A DNA stretch of 64,000 nt from Tsuneonella suprasediminis (GTDB taxonomy: Bacteria; Pseudomonadota; Alphaproteobacteria; Sphingomonadales; Sphingomonadaceae). The stretch lies in NCBI RefSeq assembly GCF_003605755.1, contig NZ_RAHJ01000018.1, forward strand, positions 1 to 64,000, given 5' to 3'. The position numbers were made by a program, and so were the translations under genes. Below, one piece after another: positions 51,831 to 59,123 of this stretch. The notes under the pieces were generated by a model, which had not been told where the DNA came from, did not search any database, and was given only the letters and a program-made list of their open reading frames with translations. Numbering within the stretch: position 1 is the stretch's first letter; each line of letters opens with the position of its first letter.

Positions 51831-52289
51831 ATGAACCATCTACACACAATTGGTGAGGCCGCCGCAGACAGTGGCGTGTCGGCCAAGATGATCAGGCATT
51901 ATGAGAAAATCGGTCTGATCGGAGCGGCCGAGCGCACCGAAGCTGGCTATCGGCTTTACGGCCCTGCCGAAATACATACGCTGCGGTTCATCCGCCGCGC
52001 CCGCAACCTAGGCTTCTCGGTAGATGATATCGGCGAATTGCTCGGTCTGTGGCACGACGAGAAAAGAGCCAGCAAGGATGTTCGGGAGGTTGCCGATGGA
52101 CATCTGGGTGCTCTGCGCGCCAAGGCTGCAGAAATTCATTCCATGATCGACGCCCTCGAGCATCTTATCGAGGGTTGCACGAACGATGACAAGCCAGATT
52201 GTCCTATCCTCAAAGATCTGTCCGACGATGCCAATCCTGCCTTAGCAAAGGAAGTCGGTCACAAGTTCGGATACCAGCGGGTCTGCTAA
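51831..52289 (+). CDS. cueR: CueR-type MerR regulator of copper genes
   Basis: A 152-aa activator: winged HTH (TIGEAAADSGVSAKMIRHYEKIGLI), dimer helix, and a Cu(I) loop with Cys116 and Cys124 (GCTNDDKPDCP) plus Ser81 at the position that marks monovalent-metal sensors. Three boxes of one type lie nearby: one facing the Met-rich gene, one before itself, and one before the CBS gene at 52739. A box just upstream of the start leaves little room for an RBS, so the mRNA may be nearly leaderless. It should switch on the copper genes when Cu(I) rises in the cytosol. Confidence 0.88.
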   Translation: MNHLHTIGEAAADSGVSAKMIRHYEKIGLIGAAERTEAGYRLYGPAEIHTLRFIRRARNLGFSVDDIGELLGLWHDEKRASKDVREVADGHLGALRAKAAEIHSMIDALEHLIEGCTNDDKPDCPILKDLSDDANPALAKEVGHKFGYQRVC

Positions 52290-52738
52290 AAACAGAGTTG
52301 GCACTGGTCTGTTGTCATGGTCAGCTTCATTTTTGGGTTGGACCAGCAATTGGTTCAGGACACGTCCGACATTTGACCGTCGAGAAACTTAAGACTCCTG
52401 GAGCGGGTTCGAAGGAGCTGCGTCGATGTCCGCAAGACCTCAAGCTTGGCCAGTTTCGCGATTGCAGTTTTTGGCCAAGGCGTGGTCAGCCCGCTTGCGA
52501 ACATTGATTTGGGACTAATCCCGATATCAGCTCGATGTTGAGTGGGAGCTATCCATTCGCTGAGCCGATGTTTTTCCAAGCTCCCCGCCTTTACCGTTCA
52601 GCAAATTTGAGGGGCTTGAGCAGTTGGCTCGTACTGCAAGCGTGACCCATCAAAGAACCTCGCAAGAAAAGCACCTTCGCGACCACCTTGAGCGGTCCAG
52701 GTCGGCGGCGGAGACCCAATGCGCCGCAAGGAGGATGC
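52290..52738. other. non-coding gap, about 450 bp
   Basis: No supported gene. Short frames on both strands lack domain character and RBS. The stretch ends in a CueR-type promoter. Confidence 0.5.
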
Positions 52739-52769
52739 TTGACCTTCCAACGATGGGAACCGTTACCTT
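52739..52769 (+). promoter_or_regulatory. CueR-type promoter before CBS/epimerase locus
   Basis: -35 TTGACC (52739-52744), a 19-bp spacer and -10 TACCTT (52764-52769). The dyad TTCCAACGATGGGAA (52745-52759) has two mismatches; its complement TTCCCATCGTTGGAA differs by one base from the box at 51801-51815. Confidence 0.78.
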
Positions 52770-52847
52770 ATTACTTCCAATGATTCGAGCGAAGCAGCCC
52801 TGATGGGAAGTGCTTTCGCGCAGATCGACCAATGAAGGAGTAAAGCT

Positions 52848-53291
52848 ATGCATGTTAAGGACATTATGACGAAGAATCCCGCCTGCTGCGACGAAAATGC
52901 GAGCGCACAGGACGCAGCGAAGCTCATGGTGGGAAATGACTGCGGAGAAATTCCAGTTGTTGATGGCGAAGGCGGTCTGGTGGGAGTGGTCACAGATCGA
53001 GACATTTGCTGTCGCGTCGTAGCTGAAGGCAAGTCGCCCGACACACCGGTGGGGGACATCATGACCCGGTCGGTTGTTACTGTCACGCCGGACACCGAGG
53101 TAGATGCATGTTGCTCCACGATGGAGAGCAACCAGGTCCGGCGCGTTCCCGTGATTGATGACGAAGGGAATTGCTGCGGTATGGTTTCCCAGGCCGATAT
53201 TGCACGGTCCGGTGCTGATGCAAAAACTGCAGAACTCGTCGAGGAAATCTCCAAGCCATCTCAGGAAAAGGACTCATCGGGTTGTTGCTAG
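52848..53291 (+). CDS. Bateman (paired CBS) protein with five Cys-Cys pairs
   Basis: A 147-aa cytosolic protein of two CBS domains (KDIMTKNPACC to VTDRDICCRVVAEGK; GDIMTRSVVTVTP to VSQADIARSG), a fold that binds adenosine ligands. It is unusually rich in cysteine: pairs at 13-14, 54-55, 88-89, 109-110 and 146-147 plus Cys32. The pairs sit at strand ends and the C-terminus, suited to soft-metal binding. The gene has a good RBS (AAGGAG) and lies 78 bp after a CueR-type promoter. CBS proteins with similar CC positions may exist elsewhere; I cannot check. A Cu(I)-linked sensor or buffer role is inference. Confidence 0.75.
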   Translation: MHVKDIMTKNPACCDENASAQDAAKLMVGNDCGEIPVVDGEGGLVGVVTDRDICCRVVAEGKSPDTPVGDIMTRSVVTVTPDTEVDACCSTMESNQVRRVPVIDDEGNCCGMVSQADIARSGADAKTAELVEEISKPSQEKDSSGCC

Positions 53292-53305
53292 TCCGAGGGC
53301 CGCTG

Positions 53306-53335
53306 CAGGACCGTCTTCCTTTGAGGACGGTCCTG
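53306..53335 (+). terminator. hairpin between CBS gene and epimerase fusion
   Basis: A perfect 10-bp stem (CAGGACCGTC with GACGGTCCTG), a 10-nt loop, and a weak T-tract (TCTTG). It may end transcription or only reduce it before the next gene, 42 bp on. Confidence 0.6.
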
Positions 53336-53376
53336 TCTTGAAGAGTAAACCCAAGAACAACGCGATGGAGTAGACA

Positions 53377-55941
53377 ATGGCTGAAGGCGTCGTCCTGATA
53401 ACCGGTGCAAGAGGATACATCGGACGCTCTTTGGTTGATCGATTAAGCGGTCAATATCGCATCATCGGCCTCGATCGCGCGGTCGCGGAAGACATCCCTG
53501 GGCTCGACGCCTCATACGCCGTTGACCTCGCGGACGACGCTTCGATTGCCGATGCCCTGGCCAGGGTGCGAGCCGCGCACGGCAACGCGATTGCGGCGTG
53601 TGTACACCTAGCTGCCTATTTCGACATCACGGGCGACCCGAACCCTCTGTACAATGACGTCAACGTTGAAGGGTCGCGCAGGCTGATCACGGGGCTGCAG
53701 GACTTCGACGTTGAACAGTTCATCTATGCAAGCTCGATGCTTGTACACGAGCCCAAGCCGCTCCCCGACGAGCGTATCGACGAATCCAGTCCGCTCGGAC
53801 CTACCTGGCCATACCCTCAGTCGAAGGCCGACGCCGAGCAGGTACTGCGCGAGAACCGTGGCGACATTCCGGTTGTGTTCCTGCGGTTCGCCGGAGTCTA
53901 TGACGATAAGGGGCACTCCGCCTTTCTCGCCGAACAAATTGCCGGTGTCTATGAGCACCGCGTGTCGGCGCATCTGTATCCCGGCATGTTGTGCGCAGCG
54001 CAATCGGCACTGCACCTCGAAGATCTGACCAGAGCGGTAGAGCGTACAATTGCAAATCGCGCTGACCTCGAGGGCGAGACGCCGATACTTGTCGGCGAGC
54101 CCGAAACGCTTGGATACGCCGAGATTCAAGACATCGTTCATTGCCAGATCCACGGCGAGGAATGGACGACAGTGCGCATTCCAAAAAGCGTGGCGAAACT
54201 GGGCACGTGGATCGAGGAAGAAGTCCTCGGTCATGACGGATTCGTCAAGCAATGGATGGTCGATGACGCAAACGCTCACTACATTCTCGATATCTCCCGC
54301 GCCCGGAAACTGCTGGGGTGGGAGCCAGAGCACTCGCTCCGCGAAACGCTTCCGACCATCATCGACGCGTTGCAAGCCGACCCGCAGGACTGGTACGAAA
54401 CGAACAAGCTGAACACGTCCCGCGTGGCCTGGCATCCAAAGAGTTCGGATGCAGCGAAGACCGAACCGGCGCGACTACCATCGCATGACACCGACATGGC
54501 TCATGATGGGCACCAGATGGACGGCAACATGCACGACATGGACGGCCCCCAGCGCGGTACCCGTTGGACGCAGTTTGCTGTCATCGGGCTTGGCCTGTGG
54601 CTTGCTGCAAGTCCTGGTGTTTATGACGTCGTATCCGCCGATACTGCGCGTGCTTCGGTCGTAGCGGTCACTCTCGAGCGGGGTTTGCCGTCGATCGAAT
54701 GGCGGGCCAATGCTCTTGCCCTAAGCGATATGCTGAGCGGGATCGCATTGATGATCTTCGGCGCGATGTCGCTTTCGAAGCGCACCGCCTGGTTGGGGCA
54801 GTGGGCGACGGCCTTTGTCGGCATCTGGCTGCTTTTCGCGCCCTTGTTCTTCTGGAGTCCGAGCGCGGCCCAATATCTGACCAATCTCCTGGTTGGTACA
54901 TTGGCGATCGCATTCTCGGTGCTGGTGCCAATGATGCCCGGCATGAGCATGGAAGGGATGATGGACAAGAAGTCCATCCCGCCCGGGTGGACCTACAGTC
55001 CCTCGACCGATGCCCAGCGATTCCCGATCGTGGCGATGGGCATCATCGGCCTTCTGATATCGCGCATGCTTACCTCCTACCAGCTTGGCCATATCGATGT
55101 GGCGTGGGAGCCGTTTTTCTCCGGATCGCTTGGCGATCCCAAGAACGGCACCGAGGAAATCATCACGTCGGATGTATCCAAGGCGTGGCCGATCCCGGAT
55201 GCCGGACTAGGGGCGGTCAGCTATGTGCTCGAGATCCTAATGGCGGTCATGGGAACCCGCACGCGCTGGCGCACGATGCCGTGGATGGTTACCTTCTTCG
55301 GCATTCTGGTCATTCCGCTCGGTGTGGTCAGTATCTATTTCGTGATCATTCAGCCGATAATGATCGGGACGTGGAGTACGCCGGCTCTGATTGCTGCGCT
55401 TGCGATGCTCATCATGATCCCGTTCTCGCTCGATGAAGTCATCGCCATGGGACAGTATCTCTACTGGTCGAAAAAGGAAGGCAAGTCACTCGTTCGTACC
55501 TTCTTCAAGGGCGGCGCAGTGTCAAACGGTGAAATCGACGATACCGACTATATGACCGACGCGCGTTCGATCTGGACGAACACGGTGCGCGGCGTGACCT
55601 TCCCGTGGACCCTGGTGGCCAGCACGGCTCTGGGAGCGTGGCTGATGCTGACAAGGATAACGCTTGGCAGCGAGGGGGCGATGGCCAACAGCGATCACGT
55701 GGTGGGTGCTTTGGTGATTACGGTGGCAATCATCGCGACCGCGGAAGTCGCGCGCGCCTTGCGCTTCATCAACGCTGCATTCGGTGCCTGGCTGGTCGCA
55801 GCGCCCTTCATGCTTGCAGGGGCTTCGGCTGCCGGAACGGTGGCCTCGGTTGGGGTCGGACTGCTCTTGATCGGACTGAGCCTGCCTCGCGGTAAGCGAA
55901 GCGGTGAGCATTATGCGGGCTGGGATCGGTTTGTCGTATGA
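53377..55941 (+). CDS. NAD-dependent epimerase fused to SPW-repeat membrane domain
   Basis: An 854-aa two-part protein. Residues 1-345 are an extended SDR (epimerase/dehydratase): glycine motif TGARGYIG (G10-x2-G13-x2-G16), active-site Y146-x3-K150 (WPYPQSK) and a C-terminal sugar-nucleotide-like part. A linker at 370-390 (HDTDMAHDGHQ, MDGNMHDMDG) is rich in His, Met and Asp, like copper-binding segments. From 398 there are about a dozen membrane spans with SPW-type repeats (FFWSPSAAQYLTNLL; the last about 140 residues resemble a second copy) and a Met-rich loop (MMPGMSMEGMM). It is downstream of a CueR-type promoter and the CBS gene. The substrate is unknown; an NAD(P)-linked membrane oxidoreductase in metal stress is inference. 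Confidence 0.78.
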   Translation: MAEGVVLITGARGYIGRSLVDRLSGQYRIIGLDRAVAEDIPGLDASYAVDLADDASIADALARVRAAHGNAIAACVHLAAYFDITGDPNPLYNDVNVEGSRRLITGLQDFDVEQFIYASSMLVHEPKPLPDERIDESSPLGPTWPYPQSKADAEQVLRENRGDIPVVFLRFAGVYDDKGHSAFLAEQIAGVYEHRVSAHLYPGMLCAAQSALHLEDLTRAVERTIANRADLEGETPILVGEPETLGYAEIQDIVHCQIHGEEWTTVRIPKSVAKLGTWIEEEVLGHDGFVKQWMVDDANAHYILDISRARKLLGWEPEHSLRETLPTIIDALQADPQDWYETNKLNTSRVAWHPKSSDAAKTEPARLPSHDTDMAHDGHQMDGNMHDMDGPQRGTRWTQFAVIGLGLWLAASPGVYDVVSADTARASVVAVTLERGLPSIEWRANALALSDMLSGIALMIFGAMSLSKRTAWLGQWATAFVGIWLLFAPLFFWSPSAAQYLTNLLVGTLAIAFSVLVPMMPGMSMEGMMDKKSIPPGWTYSPSTDAQRFPIVAMGIIGLLISRMLTSYQLGHIDVAWEPFFSGSLGDPKNGTEEIITSDVSKAWPIPDAGLGAVSYVLEILMAVMGTRTRWRTMPWMVTFFGILVIPLGVVSIYFVIIQPIMIGTWSTPALIAALAMLIMIPFSLDEVIAMGQYLYWSKKEGKSLVRTFFKGGAVSNGEIDDTDYMTDARSIWTNTVRGVTFPWTLVASTALGAWLMLTRITLGSEGAMANSDHVVGALVITVAIIATAEVARALRFINAAFGAWLVAAPFMLAGASAAGTVASVGVGLLLIGLSLPRGKRSGEHYAGWDRFVV

Positions 55942-56076
55942 CCGATTGACCCGAGCAAAGCGGCTCTGGCGTTCATCCTTGAGGACCAAGGTCAAGCCGA
56001 AGTCGAACCCGCATTTTTCTCAGAGCATGGCTAGAAATGCGCCCTGAGTTCCCACAAGATAAGTAGGAGTATTTAC

Positions 56077-56739
56077 ATGACCCTTTCCATTGGCTCGACA
56101 GCCCCCAATTTCACAGCTCAGACCACACAAGGCAGCATTCATTTCCATGATTGGATGGGTGACAGCTGGGCAATCCTCTTTTCCCATCCCAAGGCATTTA
56201 CACCGGTTTGCACGACCGAGCTTGGTTACATGGCCGGGCTTGGCGAGGAATTTGCCAAACGCGACACCAAGATTCTTGGCCTTTCGGTCGACAGCAGCCA
56301 GGATAATCGCGATTGGCTTCCCGATATCGAGGAGGTGAGCGGAAATAAGATCGACTATCCCGTGGTCGGCGACAGCGACCTACAGGTCGCCAAGCTTTAT
56401 AATATGCTGCCGGCCGACGAAGCGGGTAATGCGGAGGGGCGAACCGCAGCCGACAATGCCACCGTCCGCGCTGTCTATATCATCGGGCCAGACAAGAAAA
56501 TTCGCGCCGTGCTGCTTTATCCGATGAGCAGCGGGCGGAATTTCGATGAAGTGCTCCGGCTGCTTGATTCGGTGCAACTCACCGAACGCAAGGGTGTAGC
56601 GACGCCGGTCAATTGGCAGAAGGGTGATGATGTGATTATTCCGCCTTCCTTGTCGGACGAAGATGCGAAAGCCAAATATCCCGATGGTTGGGACGAAAAG
56701 AAACCGTATTTGCGTGTGATCCAAGAACCGATCGACTAA
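56077..56739 (+). CDS. 1-Cys peroxiredoxin (Prx6 type)
   Basis: A 220-aa peroxidase that reduces H2O2 and organic peroxides. The peroxidatic Cys45 sits in FTPVCTTELGYMA, with the Prx6-type C-terminal extension (VATPVNWQKGDDVIIPPSLSD) and no resolving Cys motif. Length and motifs are normal. It follows the epimerase fusion by 135 bp on the same strand, without its own obvious terminator in between, so cotranscription is possible. Peroxide defence fits a copper-stress locus, where Cu(I) drives radical chemistry. Confidence 0.9.
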   Translation: MTLSIGSTAPNFTAQTTQGSIHFHDWMGDSWAILFSHPKAFTPVCTTELGYMAGLGEEFAKRDTKILGLSVDSSQDNRDWLPDIEEVSGNKIDYPVVGDSDLQVAKLYNMLPADEAGNAEGRTAADNATVRAVYIIGPDKKIRAVLLYPMSSGRNFDEVLRLLDSVQLTERKGVATPVNWQKGDDVIIPPSLSDEDAKAKYPDGWDEKKPYLRVIQEPID

Positions 56740-56781
56740 TTGCGCGAGCAGGTTGCCAGCAATTGCATGTCGGCGTGAATA

Positions 56782-56797
56782 TAGCATGCTCATGCTA
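56782..56797. promoter_or_regulatory. perfect palindrome TAGCATG-CT-CATGCTA
   Basis: 7-bp arms, 2-bp centre, 43 bp after the peroxiredoxin stop. It could be an operator or a weak hairpin; no T-run follows. Confidence 0.35.
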
Positions 56798-56951
56798 GGA
56801 TTTGAGCGCGTCGCCACACCTGCGAGTGGATCTATCTGTTCGATATATAGATTGGCAAGAAGCGTAAGCGATTAGGTGTACGGTAAAACCAAATCCGGTC
56901 CTGATCGGTTTTCTCCTCGTTAATCGAATGGCTGCCCCACCTCCCCCTGAA

Positions 56952-57022
56952 CCCTGCGGATCGCAGGTGTCCCGGGGCCGTTCAGGAACCCCGCGCTTCA
57001 CCCAAGCCTGGCGCGGGGTTCC
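56952..57022 (+). ncRNA. tandem hairpins, candidate small RNA or end structure
   Basis: A small hairpin (CCTGCG-GAT-CGCAGG, 56953-56967) is followed by a perfect 12-bp stem (GGAACCCCGCGC at 56985-56996 with GCGCGGGGTTCC at 57011-57022) and no T-run. Just upstream are C-rich CTCC segments that could pair with Shine-Dalgarno sites. No promoter is certain. Confidence 0.3.
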
Positions 57023-57143
57023 GTCTCTCAGGTACAATAGCTGTTGAGCGCGGCTATGTTGGTCAAAGGACTGCGGCGTCCGCCGAGCTTGGACACCTCA
57101 GCTGCGTGACGGGGTTGAGGAGCTGTCAGAAAGTTTGACGCAA

Positions 57144-57175
57144 TTGACCTCGACCTTCATTTGGTGGAGGGCTAT
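57144..57175 (+). promoter_or_regulatory. MerR-like promoter before MerT-like gene
   Basis: -35 TTGACC (57144-57149), a 20-bp spacer, -10-like GGCTAT (57170-57175). Dyad CCTCGACC-N7-GGTGGAGG (57148-57170) with one mismatch per arm pair. No MerR gene lies adjacent. Confidence 0.5.
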
Positions 57176-57295
57176 GCCACATCCGCGAAATACAATGAAC
57201 CCTCGCGTGTGAAGCCTCTGTTCGAAAGAGTACTATGGCAGACCTATTTGAAGACTTCATATGGGTAAGGGCCGTTCGTGGTTGCTAGTCGCTTG

Positions 57296-57555
57296 ATGGC
57301 CGAACCGACTCATGCTGTCGAACCACTACCTTTGCACGACGGCAAGACGACCGTTGTGAGCGTCATAAGCAGTTCGGCTGCTGTTTTGGCAGCTTGCTCT
57401 TGCTGCATTCTACCGATGGTGCTGGTTGCCGCCGGGCTGAGTGCGAGCCTGAGCAGTGTTTTGGCACCTCTGGGTTCGCTCCATTGGCCAATGACCGCAT
57501 TTTCGATGATTGCGGTGGCGGCTAGTTGGCTCATTGTTCTGCGCAAGTATCGGCA
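57296..57555 (+). pseudogene. MerT-like small membrane transporter, cut by IS3 element
   Basis: About 86 codons remain before the IS begins at 57556. A first membrane span carries a Cys pair (AAVLAACSCCILPMVLVAAGL), followed by a second span (MTAFSMIAVAASWLIVLRKY). The CC-x2-P pattern in TM1 is that of mercuric transporters such as MerT or MerF. The 3' end is replaced by IS sequence. Start 57296 (ATG) is preferred over GTG 57278. A MerR-like promoter lies upstream. The call is by motif only. Confidence 0.5.
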
Positions 57556-57582
57556 TGTCCGTCGTCAGAACATTTGGCACAA
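57556..57582. repeat. terminal inverted repeat of IS3-family element (orfB side)
   Basis: Starts TGTCC and shares CGTCAG and TGGCACA with the other end; the outer base is 57556. Confidence 0.75.
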
Positions 57583-57629
57583 CTCGCGGCGTAGGTTTGC
57601 GGAGTGCGGGCCTCGTCTGAGGTTTGATG

Positions 57630-58610
57630 TTAGGCGGCGAGCCTGCGGTGTTGCAAGCGCCGATGTTCGAGTGTCTTTCGCTTGATCCTTTCTCTTCGTT
57701 TGATGATGGCAGGAGCCCTACCGAAGTAGGTATCGGCAGGTGTCACATTGTCGAGGCTCTCGTGGTATCGGCAGTGGTTGTAATGCTCGACGAAGGCCTC
57801 GATCTGCTGGTGGAGATCGCCGGGCAGGAAGTAGTTCTCTAGCAGCACGCGGTTCTTCAGGGTCTGGTGCCAGCGCTCGATCTTGCCTTGGGTCTGTGGG
57901 TGGAAGGGTGCGCCGCGCACGTGGCTCATCTTGTTGGCCTCGATGTATTCGGCCAGTCCGCCAGCGATGTAGCTGGGGCCATTATCGCTGAGCAGGCGGG
58001 GCCTGTGCAGCACGTTGGCGTGATCGCAGCCTGAGGCTGCTAGCGCCATATCGAGCGTGTCAGTGACGTCCTCGGCTCGCATGGTGGTGCAGAGCTTCCA
58101 TGCAATGATGTAGCGCGAGTAATCGTCGAGCACGGTCGACAGATACATCCAGCCCCACCCGATGATCTTGAAGTAGGTAAAGTCTGTCTGCCACATCTCA
58201 TTCGGGCGCGTGGTCTTCGTGTGGAACGCCTCTGCCGCCTTGATCACCGTATAGGCCGGGCTGGTGATGAGGTCGTGGGCCTTGAGCAGGCGGTAGAGCG
58301 TGGCTTCGGACACGAAGTAGCGCTTCTCGTCGGTGAAGCGCACCGCCAGCTCTCTCGGCGATAGCTCGCTGTGTTCCAGAGCCATGTCGACGATCTGATC
58401 CTGAACCTCGGGCGCGATCCTGTTCCACACCCGGCTCGGCGTCGATGGCCGGTCTGCCAGCGCTTCGGGCCCGCCTTCAAGGTAGCGATCATACCAGCGG
58501 TAGAAGGTCCGGCGAGCAACGCCGAGCTGGTCCAGCGTGCGCTTGGCGGGCAGGTGGGATTGCTCGACGATCCGGATGATCTCGAGCTTCTCGGATGCGG
58601 GATACCTCAT
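57630..58610 (-). CDS. IS3-family transposase OrfB
   Basis: The catalytic part of the transposase (about 326 aa from the ATG at 58610). An HTH (KRTLDQLGVARRTFYRWYDRYL) precedes the rve core with Asp in WQTDFTYF, Asp in LSDNGPSYIAGG and Glu in GKIERWHQTLKNR. The frame extends upstream to 58682 across the A7G slip site (58645-58638 on this strand), so the functional product is most likely an OrfA-OrfB fusion made by -1 frameshift. It looks complete and may be active. Confidence 0.88.
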   Translation of the reverse strand: MRYPASEKLEIIRIVEQSHLPAKRTLDQLGVARRTFYRWYDRYLEGGPEALADRPSTPSRVWNRIAPEVQDQIVDMALEHSELSPRELAVRFTDEKRYFVSEATLYRLLKAHDLITSPAYTVIKAAEAFHTKTTRPNEMWQTDFTYFKIIGWGWMYLSTVLDDYSRYIIAWKLCTTMRAEDVTDTLDMALAASGCDHANVLHRPRLLSDNGPSYIAGGLAEYIEANKMSHVRGAPFHPQTQGKIERWHQTLKNRVLLENYFLPGDLHQQIEAFVEHYNHCRYHESLDNVTPADTYFGRAPAIIKRRERIKRKTLEHRRLQHRRLAA

Positions 58611-58981
58611 TCGTCGTCTTCCCCATCCGCGATCATGCTTTTTTTGAGCAGCCGGTTCTCCAAAGTGAGATCGGCCACGCACTCCTTCAGATCGCGCGCT
58701 TCACGGCGCAGACCCTTCACCTCGTCCGTGGTCGCAGCACGCGCAGTGTCACCAGCCAGACGGCGCTTGCCGGCTTCCATGAACTCCTTGGACCAGGTGT
58801 AATACAGGCTCTGCGCAATCCCTTCGCGGCGGCACAGCTCGGCAATGGAGTCATCGCCTCGTAGCCCATCGAGCACGATCCGGATCTTGTCTTCCGCTGA
58901 GAAGTGTCGGCGGGTCTTGCGGCGGATGTCCTTTACCACCTGTTCGGCGGGCTTTTTGGAGCTTGAGGATTTGGGCTTCAT
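58607..58981 (-). CDS. IS3-family transposase OrfA (HTH protein)
   Basis: A 124-aa DNA-binding partner: HTH (FSAEDKIRIVLDGLRGDDSIAELCRREGIAQ, YYTWSKEFMEAGKRRL) and a leucine-zipper-like coiled coil (LRREARDLKECVADLTLENRLLKKS). It binds the IS ends. Its last codons overlap the start of orfB and contain the AAAAAAAG slippery run needed for the -1 frameshift fusion. It is intact. Confidence 0.88.
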   Translation of the reverse strand: MKPKSSSSKKPAEQVVKDIRRKTRRHFSAEDKIRIVLDGLRGDDSIAELCRREGIAQSLYYTWSKEFMEAGKRRLAGDTARAATTDEVKGLRREARDLKECVADLTLENRLLKKSMIADGEDDE

Positions 58982-59039
58982 CTTCGTTCCTTCGTCACTA
59001 CGACGAAGCCCAAATCCTCCTTAAATCACAACCTCAAAT

Positions 59040-59066
59040 CTGTGCCATTGGCGCTGACGGGGGACA
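59040..59066. repeat. terminal inverted repeat of IS3-family element (orfA side)
   Basis: On the minus strand it starts TGTCCCCCGTCAG and continues to TGGCACA; the outer base is 59066. Confidence 0.75.
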
Positions 59067-59090
59067 CCCTGCCGATCTGTAATATCTCGC

Positions 59091-59108
59091 TGACTGATGC
59101 GTCAGTCA
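59091..59108. promoter_or_regulatory. TetR-type operator palindrome
   Basis: TGACTGA-TGCG-TCAGTCA, perfect 7-bp arms. It overlaps the first possible ATG (59097), which argues that translation starts at 59124. Confidence 0.75.
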
Positions 59109-59123
59109 TATCGAGGTGTTCAA

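Larger units (their letters stand above)
56740..57143. other. non-coding region with palindrome and hairpins
   Basis: No gene supported. It contains the palindrome at 56782-56797 and the hairpins at 56952-57022 described separately. Confidence 0.5.
57556..59066 (-). mobile_element. complete IS3-family insertion sequence, 1511 bp
   Basis: Imperfect terminal repeats read inward as TGTCCGTCGTCAGAACATTT (from 57556) and TGTCCCCCGTCAGCGCCAAT (from 59066), both continuing into GGCACA. It encodes OrfA and OrfB on the minus strand. The flanking bases (cggca on the left, ccctg on the right) show no target-site duplication. Confidence 0.85.

Noticed and set aside
52355-52579. Minus-strand 74-codon ORF in the gap before the CBS gene
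   Set aside because: No RBS, domain or compositional support; opposing frames are similar in length.
53377-55941. Reading the membrane half of the epimerase fusion as a VKOR-type disulfide enzyme
   Set aside because: There is no CxxC motif in the membrane part; SPW-type repeats explain it better.
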